NCBI GenBank assembly: GCA_017527675.1
Contig: JAFXPU010000001.1
Span: 40,033 to 104,032 of the forward strand
Source: Bacilli bacterium
Lineage (GTDB): Bacteria; Bacillota_I; Bacilli_A; RF39; UBA660
DNA: 64,000 nucleotides
Direction of reading: 5' to 3'
The position numbers were made by a program, and so were the translations under genes. Positions 52,325 through 60,797 of this stretch are shown here, in pieces. Positions within the stretch are counted from its first letter, which is position 1. Every line of letters starts with the position of its first letter. A model generated the notes under the pieces. That model was not told the DNA's origin. It did not search any database and saw only the letters and a list, made by a program, of their open reading frames with translations.

Positions 52325-52861
52325 ATGACTACATTAATAATTGGAATTACTCTTTCTCTTGATGCCTTTTGCATAGCAGTTTTAAAAGGGTTTATTAAAC
52401 AAAAATTAACTATCAAATATATTTTAGTTATTGGTTTATATTTTGGATTATTTCAAGCTATAATGCCATATTTAGGTTATCAAATAGGATATAAAATGTC
52501 CAATATAATATCTAGATATGATCATTATATTATTTTAATTTTTTTATCAATAATTGGTTTAAATATGATTTTAGAATCATTTGAGGAAAATAAAGTAAAT
52601 GATAATATTAATTTTAAAGAAATGATTATGTTATCAATTGCAACTAGTATAGATGCTTTTACAGTTGGTATTACTTTTTCCTTTTTTAATACTAATATTT
52701 ATTTAACTTGTTTATTAATTGGTATAATTACTTTTATAATTTCCTCTTTGGGAGTAATATTAGGTAATAAAGTTGGTTCATATTTTAATTTTAAAGTTGA
52801 ATTAATAGGAGGATTATTTTTAATATTTATGGGTATTAAAATATTTTTAGAACATATATAA
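52325..52861 (+). CDS. mntP: MntP-like manganese exporter
   Basis: 178 residues, six transmembrane helices in two related halves: ITLSLDAFCIAVLKG near residue 8 and SIATSIDAFTVGITFSF near 107, the paired Asp motifs of MntP (DUF204), and a final GGLFLIFMGIKIF. It exports Mn2+. No yybP-ykoY riboswitch is visible in the 40-base leader; only TATACT at 52305-52310 and AGGTGAG before the ATG. Confidence 0.88.
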   Translation: MTTLIIGITLSLDAFCIAVLKGFIKQKLTIKYILVIGLYFGLFQAIMPYLGYQIGYKMSNIISRYDHYIILIFLSIIGLNMILESFEENKVNDNINFKEMIMLSIATSIDAFTVGITFSFFNTNIYLTCLLIGIITFIISSLGVILGNKVGSYFNFKVELIGGLFLIFMGIKIFLEHI

Positions 52862-52882
52862 AAAAGCCTAAAAGGCTTTTTC
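52859..52882. terminator. Shared terminator of mntP and tetR
   Basis: AAAAGCCT-AAA-AGGCTTTT between convergent genes; it includes the last codons of the TetR gene. Confidence 0.8.
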
Positions 52883-53404
52883 TTCTTTAATGAGTACTTT
52901 AATGTAATTAAGTAGAGTTTCTTCATCTTCTTTCATACCATTAATAAACCATTCAGATATAATAGCAAGAACAGCTGATACATAAAAATGTGCTGCATAA
53001 TTTGCTGGTACTTCACGAATATTATTAATAGTTATTTTTTCAGCTATATCTTTAACATATAATTTTTGAAACAAGATTAGACCAGTATTATTATCGTTTG
53101 CAATAATTGATTTAAATAATTCAGGATTATCTTTAATATATTTAATATAGTATTTAGCTATAGATAAATAATAATCAATTAAACTTCCTTCAAATTTTGT
53201 ATTATCTGTTATTTCATGATGAATTTTAAGTAGGGTATAATTTAAAAGTTCATATTTATCTTCAAAATGATTATAAAACGTTGTCTTATGTATTAAGGCT
53301 TTATCACAAATTTCATTAACTTTGATTTTATCAAAGTCTTTTTCTTTTAAAAGTTCTAATAAAGCATTAGCTAAATATGTTTTAGTTTTTTCCACAAATA
53401 TCAC
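52868..53404 (-). CDS. TetR family transcriptional repressor
   Basis: 178 residues. The N-terminal helix-turn-helix is typical: LANALLELLKEKDFDKIKVN, then EICDKALIHKTTFYNHFEDK. The remainder is a helical ligand-binding/dimer domain of unknown ligand. Divergent from an MMPL/RND exporter, which it probably represses. Its own promoter overlaps an inverted repeat, suggesting autoregulation. Confidence 0.9.
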   Translation of the reverse strand: MIFVEKTKTYLANALLELLKEKDFDKIKVNEICDKALIHKTTFYNHFEDKYELLNYTLLKIHHEITDNTKFEGSLIDYYLSIAKYYIKYIKDNPELFKSIIANDNNTGLILFQKLYVKDIAEKITINNIREVPANYAAHFYVSAVLAIISEWFINGMKEDEETLLNYIKVLIKEEKAF

Positions 53405-53412
53405 CTATTATA

Positions 53413-53440
53413 ATTATAACAAAATCTACTAATTTGTCAA
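53413..53440 (-). promoter_or_regulatory. Consensus promoter of the tetR gene
   Basis: On the minus strand: TTGACA (53440-53435), 16-base spacer, TATAAT (53418-53413), with extended TGT. Confidence 0.75.
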
Positions 53441-53452
53441 AAAGTAGATTTT
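53421..53452. promoter_or_regulatory. Probable TetR operator
   Basis: AAAATCTACT (53421-53430) and AGTAGATTTT (53443-53452), perfect 10-bp arms 12 bases apart. The left arm lies in the spacer of the tetR promoter and the right arm just upstream of its -35, so bound repressor would block tetR and probably the exporter. Confidence 0.65.
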
Positions 53453-53522
53453 TATACTTTTGTATATATTTTGTTCTTACTAAATTTTAAGATAAATAAT
53501 AAAATGTAGTAGTGGTGGTTAT

Positions 53523-55766
53523 ATGAAAGAAAAATTATTATTTTGGTTAGGAAATAATATTACAAAATTTAGATATGTACTTTTAGTACTATTTTTAGGT
53601 TTATTTGTTGTTGGACTTATAAATCTAAATAATGTTAAAGTAAATGGATCTTTAACTGATTATTTACCTTCTAAAACAGAAACTAAAGAAGGATTAAAAT
53701 TAATGGAAAATGAGTATGGCACTTTAATATCTATAGATGTTATGCTAGATAATGTTAATGAAAAAGAAGCTATGACATACTATGAAAAAATAAAAGGTAT
53801 TAAGAATATTGACTCTGTAATGTTTGATTTAAATGATTCTTATTATAAAGATAATAAAGCTTTATATAAGGTTCAGTTAATTGGTAAAGATAAACATATT
53901 GCTAAAAAAGTAGCTAAAGAGATTAAAAAACAAACTCATGATAAAGATACTTATATTTATTCTGATGAATTTGAAGATCCAACTGAAGGTGTAACCTTAG
54001 TATTAATATTATGTATTGCTATTATATTTGTTGTATTATTAACAACTGCTAAAACTTATTTTGAGACTGTTATAGCCTTCATAATTTTCTTGATATCTAT
54101 AGTTTTAAATATGGGTTCAAACTTTATTTTTAGTGAAATATCTTATATTACTAAAGCTATAGCTGTTGTTTTACAACTAGCTTTATCAATTGATTATGTA
54201 ATTATTTTTATGAATCAATATATGAAAGAAATAGAAGATACAGATGATAAATTATTAGCTATTAAAAAGACTTTATCAAAATCAATACCAGAAATATTCG
54301 CATCATCTTTAACAACTATTTCTGGACTAATTGCTTTAGTATTTATGCAACTTAGAATTGGTGGAGATATTGGTATAGTATTATCAAAAGGTATTTTATG
54401 TAGTTTACTAACAGTAATTCTAATTATGCCAGTACTATTAGATGTCTTTAAAACACCAATTGTTAAATTTAAGAAAAAAGAAAAGAAAAATACTAATGGA
54501 ATACTTCAAATGTTATCTAACTTTATAGTTAAATTTAAATTCGTATTACTTCCAATATATGTTATTTTAATTCTTGTATCAATTTGTTTTATTCCTGGTT
54601 ATAAATATGTATATGATTTAAATTCAATTAATTCTGTACGTTTAAGTAGTAATATTAAAGCCTTACATAAACAAGAGCAAACTTTTGGTAAAGACAATAC
54701 TTTATTAATATTGTTTGAAAATAAAGAAAAAGATTATAATAAAGAATTGTTGTTAGTAACTGATTTGAAAGATATAAAAGGTGTAAAATCTGTTACTTCA
54801 ATTGGTTCATATCAGATAAATGATAAATTAGCTTTAGGTACTAAATTAAAATATCCATTAGTTGCTGTATTATTTAATATGGAACCTGAAAGTGTTAAAG
54901 GTTTATATCAATTATATGTTATGAAAAATGTTGATTCATATGTAGAAGTAGATATTGATAATTATGAGATAACTGTTATTGATCTTTTAACATTCATTCA
55001 TGATAATGAAGCTATGTTACCAATAGATGATAAAACTAAATTAGTAATTAATACATATTATGATAAACTTGCTGAATCAATTAATTTCTTAGAAAGTAAG
55101 AATTATTCTCGTGTTGTTTTAACACTTGATAGTGATATTGAATCTAAGAAAACTGATAATATTATTAAAAATGTTCGAAAAGAAACTAAAAAATATTATG
55201 ATAATGCTTTATTAGTAGGAAATTCTATCAATGCTCGTGATTTAAAATCAACATTTACAAACGATAATATTATTATTACTTTTGTAACTATTTTGTTTAT
55301 TGCTATTATATTACTTATTACATTTAAATCATTTGGTATGGCCTTACTTTTAATTTTAACTATTGAGGGAAGTATTTTAGTAAATTTTGCTATAGTAACT
55401 TTATTTGGTCATAAAATATTCTTTATGAGTTATATTGTAGTATCTGCAATTCAAATGGGAGCTACAATTGATTATGCTATTGTTATTGCTAGCCGTTATC
55501 AACAATTAAGAAAAAAGAAAAATAAAGAAGAAGCTATTTTAGGAACATTACATGATCGTTTATCAGCTATCATTACATCTGGTTTAATCTTACTTACTGC
55601 TGGTTTCTTAGTTGGTACAATTACAACATCATCAGTAATATCATCAATAGGTTTATTCTTAGGATTGGGTACATTAATATCATTATTAGCAACAATGTTA
55701 TTCTTACCATCAATCCTATATACCTTTGATACATTTATTGAAAAAACAACTTTAAAAAGCAAATAA
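53523..55766 (+). CDS. MMPL/RND family exporter
   Basis: 747 residues with about twelve transmembrane helices in the RND layout: TM1 (~18-35), extracellular domain 1 (~40-155), five helices (~158-310), TM7 (~338-358), extracellular domain 2 (~365-575), five helices (~580-735). The Asp in AVVLQLALSIDYVIIFMNQY and in VSAIQMGATIDYAIVIASRY is the proton-relay position of MMPL proteins. It likely exports a lipid or hydrophobic drug. Controlled by the divergent TetR protein. Confidence 0.87.
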   Translation: MKEKLLFWLGNNITKFRYVLLVLFLGLFVVGLINLNNVKVNGSLTDYLPSKTETKEGLKLMENEYGTLISIDVMLDNVNEKEAMTYYEKIKGIKNIDSVMFDLNDSYYKDNKALYKVQLIGKDKHIAKKVAKEIKKQTHDKDTYIYSDEFEDPTEGVTLVLILCIAIIFVVLLTTAKTYFETVIAFIIFLISIVLNMGSNFIFSEISYITKAIAVVLQLALSIDYVIIFMNQYMKEIEDTDDKLLAIKKTLSKSIPEIFASSLTTISGLIALVFMQLRIGGDIGIVLSKGILCSLLTVILIMPVLLDVFKTPIVKFKKKEKKNTNGILQMLSNFIVKFKFVLLPIYVILILVSICFIPGYKYVYDLNSINSVRLSSNIKALHKQEQTFGKDNTLLILFENKEKDYNKELLLVTDLKDIKGVKSVTSIGSYQINDKLALGTKLKYPLVAVLFNMEPESVKGLYQLYVMKNVDSYVEVDIDNYEITVIDLLTFIHDNEAMLPIDDKTKLVINTYYDKLAESINFLESKNYSRVVLTLDSDIESKKTDNIIKNVRKETKKYYDNALLVGNSINARDLKSTFTNDNIIITFVTILFIAIILLITFKSFGMALLLILTIEGSILVNFAIVTLFGHKIFFMSYIVVSAIQMGATIDYAIVIASRYQQLRKKKNKEEAILGTLHDRLSAIITSGLILLTAGFLVGTITTSSVISSIGLFLGLGTLISLLATMLFLPSILYTFDTFIEKTTLKSK

Positions 55767-55782
55767 TATTTGCTTTTTTTTT
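55754..55782 (+). terminator. Terminator of the exporter gene
   Basis: AAAGCAAAT-AAT-ATTTGCTTT then T-run, over the stop codon. Confidence 0.85.
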
Positions 55783-55836
55783 CTAAAAAAAAGGAAATAT
55801 TAATATTTTCAATAATAATATAAGTAGGAGGCTTAT

Positions 55837-56379
55837 ATGAATAATGTATTAATACAAGAAAATATTAAGATAGAAAATAAAATATATGAAATAAGAGGTA
55901 AACAGGTAATGCTAGATTCTGATTTAGCTAGGCTTTATCATTGTAAGAATGGAACAAAAACAATTAATCAAGCAGTAAATAGACATATAGATAGATTTCC
56001 AGTTGATTTTTATTTCCAATTAAATAAAAATGAATTTTATACATTGCAGTCCCAAACTGGGACCACAAATAATATGATTAGAACTTTACCATTTGTTTTT
56101 ACTGAACAAGGTGTTGCTATGTTATCATCAATATTAAGAACTGATGTTGCAACACAAGTTAGTATAGATATTATGCGTGCTTTTGTTTCTATGAGACATT
56201 ATATAAGCAATAATTTATTAGAACAAAAATATATAAATAATTTGGTTTTTAAACATGATAATGATATAAAACTATTACAAGATTTGTTTACTAAATTTGA
56301 AGAAAAGAAAAAAATTAATGATAAAGATATTATTAATTTATTGATAAATAGCATATATAAAATAAAAAAAATAATATAA
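55837..56379 (+). CDS. ORF6N domain protein, phage-type regulator
   Basis: 180 residues with GTAGGAGG upstream. ORF6N domain: IYEIRGKQVMLDSDLARLY, RFPVDFYFQLNKNEF, then LPFVFTEQGVAMLSSILRTD. A C-terminal coiled segment follows (HDNDIKLLQDLFTKFEEKKK). Such DNA-binding proteins are typical of phages and mobile DNA. The spot that usually reads (R/W)SQ.(A/G)T in relatives is encoded here by a palindrome. It stands alone between an exporter and alr. Confidence 0.88.
   Translation: MNNVLIQENIKIENKIYEIRGKQVMLDSDLARLYHCKNGTKTINQAVNRHIDRFPVDFYFQLNKNEFYTLQSQTGTTNNMIRTLPFVFTEQGVAMLSSILRTDVATQVSIDIMRAFVSMRHYISNNLLEQKYINNLVFKHDNDIKLLQDLFTKFEEKKKINDKDIINLLINSIYKIKKII
56049..56063. repeat. Short palindrome inside the ORF6N gene
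   Basis: GTCCCA-AAC-TGGGAC, perfect 6-bp arms, encoding part of LQSQTGT with CAG, TCC, GGG and ACC codons that are otherwise uncommon here. Confidence 0.7.
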
Positions 56380-56395
56380 TTTACTAGGTGATGAT

Positions 56396-57442
56396 ATGTA
56401 CCGTAATACATATATTGAAGTAAATTTAAATAATATTGAAAATAATATTAAAAAAATAATTAAATGTTGTCCAGGTTATAAATATTATTTTGGTGTTGCT
56501 AAAGCTAATTGCTATGGCCATGGATTAAGCGCAATTGAGCCTATGATTAGGGGTGGAGTTAATTATTTAGCTGTAGCTACATTAGATGAAGCATTAGAAA
56601 TAAGAAAAATTAATAATAATATACCAATACTTTGCTTAGGTATTATTCCACTTGATTATGTATCTATTGCTAGAGATAATAATATTGCTATAACAATTAG
56701 TAATAAAGATTATTTAGAAAGTATTTTAAATTTTGATAACTTAGTTTGTCATATTAAAATTAATACAGGTATGAATCGTCTTGGTTTTAATAATGATGAA
56801 GAAATAAAATATGCCTATAATAAATTAATAAATTCTAATAATAAATTAGAAGGTATTTACACGCATATTTACAATGCAAGTGATAATGATGTGTCAAGTA
56901 GACAAATTGAACTGTTTAAAAAATTAACAAGTTTAGTTGATTTATCTAAAATAAAAATAATTCATATAGGTGCATCAGATTATACTATTAATTATCCTAA
57001 GTTAGATTTTGTTAATGGATGTCGTTTAGGTATTATTATGTATGGTTTAACAAGTAATTTAAATCTTAAATCTACTTTTTCTTTAATAAGTGAAGTTATT
57101 CAAATTAATGAGATTAAAAAAGGGGAAACAGTTGGTTATAATGGAACTTATAAAGCTTTATGTGATTCTAAAATAGCAGTTATTCCAATTGGTTATGCTG
57201 ATGGTATGATTAGAGAAAATAAAGGAAGATATATTTATATAAATAATAATAAATATGAAATAGTTGGTAATATTTGCATGGATATGTTATTTGTTAAAAT
57301 AGATGATAACGTTCATGTTCATGATAAAGTATATCTAATTAAAGATAATTATCATATTAACTATATAGCATCATATTTAAATACCATTCCATACGAAGTA
57401 ATATGTTCTTTTAAAGCTCGTGTTCCAATAAAATATATTTAA
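56396..57442 (+). CDS. alr: Alanine racemase
   Basis: 348 residues, fold type III PLP enzyme. PLP-binding Lys36 in FGVAKANCYGHG, the TGMNRLGF block near 130, catalytic Tyr in VGYNGTY near 245, GYADGMIRENKG and the C-terminal GNICMDMLFV. It converts L- to D-alanine for peptidoglycan. The PLP motif has Cys where most Alr have Ala (KANAYGHG). A possible -10 TATAAT overlaps the end of the ORF6N gene (56375-56380). Confidence 0.94.
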   Translation: MYRNTYIEVNLNNIENNIKKIIKCCPGYKYYFGVAKANCYGHGLSAIEPMIRGGVNYLAVATLDEALEIRKINNNIPILCLGIIPLDYVSIARDNNIAITISNKDYLESILNFDNLVCHIKINTGMNRLGFNNDEEIKYAYNKLINSNNKLEGIYTHIYNASDNDVSSRQIELFKKLTSLVDLSKIKIIHIGASDYTINYPKLDFVNGCRLGIIMYGLTSNLNLKSTFSLISEVIQINEIKKGETVGYNGTYKALCDSKIAVIPIGYADGMIRENKGRYIYINNNKYEIVGNICMDMLFVKIDDNVHVHDKVYLIKDNYHINYIASYLNTIPYEVICSFKARVPIKYI

Positions 57443-57477
57443 TACTTTACACTTTTTCATATGATATTTTATTTTTG

Positions 57478-57506
57478 TTGCCAATTAAAATATAATAATA
57501 TATACT
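57478..57506 (+). promoter_or_regulatory. Sigma-A promoter of the lipoprotein gene
   Basis: TTGCCA (57478-57483), 17-base spacer, TATACT (57501-57506). Confidence 0.65.
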
Positions 57507-57512
57507 TTAATT

Positions 57513-57535
57513 AAGTAAGGTATAAATACCTACTT
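57513..57535 (+). promoter_or_regulatory. 5'-end hairpin in the lipoprotein mRNA
   Basis: AAGTA(A)GGTA pairs with TACCTACTT around TAAA. It begins at the predicted transcription start. Without a T-run it is not a terminator and may protect the 5' end or affect translation. Confidence 0.4.
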
Positions 57536-57552
57536 TAGAAAAAGGTGTAAGA

Positions 57553-58368
57553 TTGAAAAAAATATTAAGTGTATTGCTTATTGCAATGTTAGTGGTTGTT
57601 GGTTGTGGAAAGAAAAATTCGTCAGAAGAAAAAACTTCTAATGGCGGAAGTAGTTCTAAAACTGAAAAGGTTTGTAATATTGAAAGAGATCATATTCATA
57701 TAGAAGATTTATCTAAAGAAGAATTAGATGAATTAAATATTACTTATTCATTAGGAATGGTTAGAACATTTACAGATAGTAAAATAAAAGCCATAGTTTT
57801 TAATGGTAAAGAATATGATTATAAGGAAGTAGTTGCAGCTTTAACTAATTATGATAAAATGACTAATTTTATTGCTCAAAACACTGATTTTCTTAAATTC
57901 TCTGGATGGATGGATGGTGCCAGTGAAGAAGATTATTATGTAATTAAAGATTTAACTCCGGATAAGATTGCATATTATATGTCTTATGCTCCTTGGAATA
58001 ATCATGAATATACATATGAAAAATTCTATATTGTTGGCGAAGGTGAATCAATTAACGAAGAAAACCCAAGGTATGCATCAACTGATAGGTATATTGAAGT
58101 ATCATGGGAGTTTCCAAGAAGTTCTTTAACAGAACATAATAGTAGATATTATACAATTGATACTAGTTATTATGGAAAATCTCATGAAGACCATGATTAC
58201 ATATTATTTTCTACTGATGGATTAGATTATGGTAGTAAATCTATAAATGAAGATTTTGGCTTTATTTTAGAGGATGGAAGATATGTGCATTCGCTTGCAA
58301 TTAATACTTATGATGATTGGTATTTAGTTGATCATATATATGTTACATCAAGAACACAAGAAGGATGA
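57553..58368 (+). CDS. Lipoprotein of unknown function
   Basis: 271 residues from a TTG start with AAAGGTGTAAG upstream. Signal peptide with lipobox LVVVGC (Cys ~19) followed by KKNSSEEKTSNGGSSSK, a flexible linker, so the protein is lipid-anchored outside the membrane. The mature part (~45-271) is mixed with several Trp and Tyr (SWEFPRSS, YNTYDDWY-like segments) and no family I can name. Own promoter and terminator. Confidence 0.75.
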   Translation: MKKILSVLLIAMLVVVGCGKKNSSEEKTSNGGSSSKTEKVCNIERDHIHIEDLSKEELDELNITYSLGMVRTFTDSKIKAIVFNGKEYDYKEVVAALTNYDKMTNFIAQNTDFLKFSGWMDGASEEDYYVIKDLTPDKIAYYMSYAPWNNHEYTYEKFYIVGEGESINEENPRYASTDRYIEVSWEFPRSSLTEHNSRYYTIDTSYYGKSHEDHDYILFSTDGLDYGSKSINEDFGFILEDGRYVHSLAINTYDDWYLVDHIYVTSRTQEG

Positions 58369-58383
58369 AAAAAATTAATTACT

Positions 58384-58410
58384 AAAAAGTAGATTATTCT
58401 ACTTTTTTTT
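58384..58410 (+). terminator. Terminator of the lipoprotein gene
   Basis: AAAAGTAGA-TTAT-TCTACTTTT with T-run leading straight into the next -10. Confidence 0.85.
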
Positions 58411-58418
58411 GATATAAT
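58410..58418 (+). promoter_or_regulatory. Extended -10 promoter of the acyltransferase operon
   Basis: TGATATAAT on the terminator T-tract, followed by TTAGGTGAT ribosome site and ATG 58438. Confidence 0.6.
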
Positions 58419-58437
58419 TAAATAGTTAGGTGATAAG

Positions 58438-59022
58438 ATGAAAAAAGTTAAAGATCCACTATTTTATAAAATAGTAAGACCACTTTTAAAATGTATAATG
58501 AGATTATATTTTCATCCAAAATATGTTGGGTTAGAAAATATACCAAAAGATGGTCGTTTTATATTAGCGGCTAATCATAAAAATAATATGGATCCAATAG
58601 TATTAATTAGTTCAACTAAAAGAGTTGTTCATTTTTTAGGTAAAATAGAATTATTTAAAGATTGGCGCCGTCATGTATATCGTAATATGGGAATAATTCC
58701 TGTTGATCGTTCAATTCATGATAAAAATGCATTATCGACAGCTATAGAATGTTTAAAAAGAGATATGGTTATTGGTATATTTCCAGAAGGTACTTTTAAT
58801 CAATCAGGAAATCCAATATTACCATTTAAAATTGGCTGTGTAAAAATGGCAGCTGAAACTGATTGTCAAATTGTACCTTGTATTATTACAGGTGATTATA
58901 AGTTTAGATCTAAAAATTTACAAGTTGAATTTTTAAAACCTATTAAGGTTAATAATTCTGAAGATTTGACTAAAGAAAATGAAAAATTAATGGATATATT
59001 TACAAAGAAATTAGAAAAATAG
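58438..59022 (+). CDS. PlsC-type 1-acylglycerol-3-phosphate acyltransferase (first copy)
   Basis: 194 residues. Acyltransferase motifs: NHKNNMDP (His-x4-Asp) near residue 42, FPEGTFN near 118, and IVPCIITGDYKF. PlsC enzymes add the second acyl chain to lysophosphatidic acid at the membrane. It is 8 bases before the acyl-CoA ligase gene, and a second paralogue closes the operon. Confidence 0.88.
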   Translation: MKKVKDPLFYKIVRPLLKCIMRLYFHPKYVGLENIPKDGRFILAANHKNNMDPIVLISSTKRVVHFLGKIELFKDWRRHVYRNMGIIPVDRSIHDKNALSTAIECLKRDMVIGIFPEGTFNQSGNPILPFKIGCVKMAAETDCQIVPCIITGDYKFRSKNLQVEFLKPIKVNNSEDLTKENEKLMDIFTKKLEK

Positions 59023-59030
59023 GCGATTAT

Positions 59031-60797
59031 ATGAATATTTTAAAAATGAAGTTTATGCGTTTTTTAGGATTTAAAACTAAACCTAAAGCACCATGGAAAA
59101 AATATTATACAAAAGATGAAATGAAGATAAAAATACCAGATATTTCTATGTACGAGTTACTTGAAAAAAGTGTAAAGAAATATGGTAATAAAACAGCAAT
59201 TGAATATTATGGAACTAAAATATCTTTTAAAGATTTATTGAAACATATAGATGAAGCTGCACGTTCTTTTAAAGCACTTGGTATTCATCATGGAGATATT
59301 GTAACTGTATTATCTGCTAATGTACCAGAAGCTATTTATGCTATTTATGGTTTAAATAAAATAGGGGCTGTTGCTAATATTGTGCATCCGTTATCTTCTG
59401 AAAATGAAATAAAAGAAGCTTTAAATAGATATTCTACAGTTATGCTTGTTGCTATTGATATTACTTATGAAAAAGTTAAAAATATTATAGCTGATACAAA
59501 AGTATATAAAACTGTGGTTATATCTGCTCGTGATTCAATGAATATGTTATATAAAATTGGTTATGAAGTTACCTCAGGACGTAAAGTATTAAAACCAAAG
59601 AAAAATAATATGTATATTTACTGGCGTGATTTTATAGCTTCTGGTCGTACATATGATAAGCCAATTGGTAAACATAAAGTTGATAAGGATTATCCAGCTT
59701 TAATTTTACATAGTGGTGGTTCAACTGGTATACCAAAAGGTATTGTATTATCTAATGGAAATATGAATGCTCAAAGATTACAAGCTTTATCCGTTTTGGA
59801 TGATTTAAATATTGACGATGTAATTTTATCTATTATGCCAATATTCCATGGATTTGGTTTTGCTGTCGGTATTAATGATGCTTTATCATGTGGAGCTAAA
59901 GTAGTTTTAATTCCTATTTTTAAAGCTCGTGAATTTGATAAATTAATTAAAAAACATAATCCATCTATTTTAATAGGTGTTCCAACTTTATTTGAAGCTT
60001 TACTTGGAAATAAAGGTATGAATAAAGTTAAATTAAGTAACTTAAAATATGTAATATCTGGTGGTGATTCACTAAATAAAGAAAGAATTAGTAAGATAAA
60101 TGACTTTTTATCTCATCATGGAGCTAAAACAAAAATGCTACAAGGTTTTGGTATGACAGAAGCTGTTGCTGTTGTATCACTTGATTTAAAGGCAAATTCT
60201 AAACCTGGAACCGTTGGAATTCCTTTTCCAGGTACTTATGTTAAAATTGTAAAACCATCAACTGATATAGAAGTACCACTTGGTGAAGATGGTGAAATAT
60301 GTATATCTGGTCCATCTGTAATGCTTGGTTACTATGATAATGAAAAAGAGACAAATGAGTCACTTCGAATTCATTCTGATGGTAATGTTTGGTTACATAG
60401 TGGTGATATTGGCTCTATGGATGAAGATGGATTTATTACCTATAAACAAAGATTAAAAAGAATGATTATAACAAGTGGTTACAATGTTTATCCATCTCAA
60501 ATAGAGGAAGTACTTGAAAAACATCCAGCTGTACTTGATAGTTCAGTTGTTGGTGTACCTCATCCTTATAAACAGGAAGTTGCCAAAGCATTTATTGCAC
60601 TTAAAAAAGGATATCATGATACACCATCATTAAGAAAAGAATTAAATGATTTATGTAAAAAGAATCTAGCTACTTATGCTATTCCAAAATATTATGAATT
60701 TAGAAAGAGTTTACCTAAAACAATGATAGGTAAGGTTGATTTTAAAAAATTACAACAAGAGAATATGGAAAAGAGGGAAAAAGATGACAAAAATTAA
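59031..60797 (+). CDS. AMP-binding acyl-CoA/acyl-ACP ligase
   Basis: 588 residues, ANL-superfamily adenylating enzyme. A10-type P-loop LILHSGGSTGIPKGIVLSNG near 225, IFHGFGFAVGI, QGFGMTEAVAVVS (~370), adenosine-binding HSGDIGSMDEDGF and the hinge/RMIITSGYNVYPSQIEEVL block; the C-terminal Lys is in KTMIGKVDFKKL. It activates a fatty or aryl acid to an acyl-AMP and thioester. Flanked by two PlsC acyltransferases, it likely supplies acyl groups, e.g. from exogenous fatty acids, for phospholipids. Its end overlaps the next gene by 14 bases. Confidence 0.9.
   Translation: MNILKMKFMRFLGFKTKPKAPWKKYYTKDEMKIKIPDISMYELLEKSVKKYGNKTAIEYYGTKISFKDLLKHIDEAARSFKALGIHHGDIVTVLSANVPEAIYAIYGLNKIGAVANIVHPLSSENEIKEALNRYSTVMLVAIDITYEKVKNIIADTKVYKTVVISARDSMNMLYKIGYEVTSGRKVLKPKKNNMYIYWRDFIASGRTYDKPIGKHKVDKDYPALILHSGGSTGIPKGIVLSNGNMNAQRLQALSVLDDLNIDDVILSIMPIFHGFGFAVGINDALSCGAKVVLIPIFKAREFDKLIKKHNPSILIGVPTLFEALLGNKGMNKVKLSNLKYVISGGDSLNKERISKINDFLSHHGAKTKMLQGFGMTEAVAVVSLDLKANSKPGTVGIPFPGTYVKIVKPSTDIEVPLGEDGEICISGPSVMLGYYDNEKETNESLRIHSDGNVWLHSGDIGSMDEDGFITYKQRLKRMIITSGYNVYPSQIEEVLEKHPAVLDSSVVGVPHPYKQEVAKAFIALKKGYHDTPSLRKELNDLCKKNLATYAIPKYYEFRKSLPKTMIGKVDFKKLQQENMEKREKDDKN

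Noticed and set aside
55499..55762. Minus-strand frame opposite the end of the exporter gene
   Set aside because: Shadow frame with no ribosome site; the exporter's membrane helices on the plus strand are clear.
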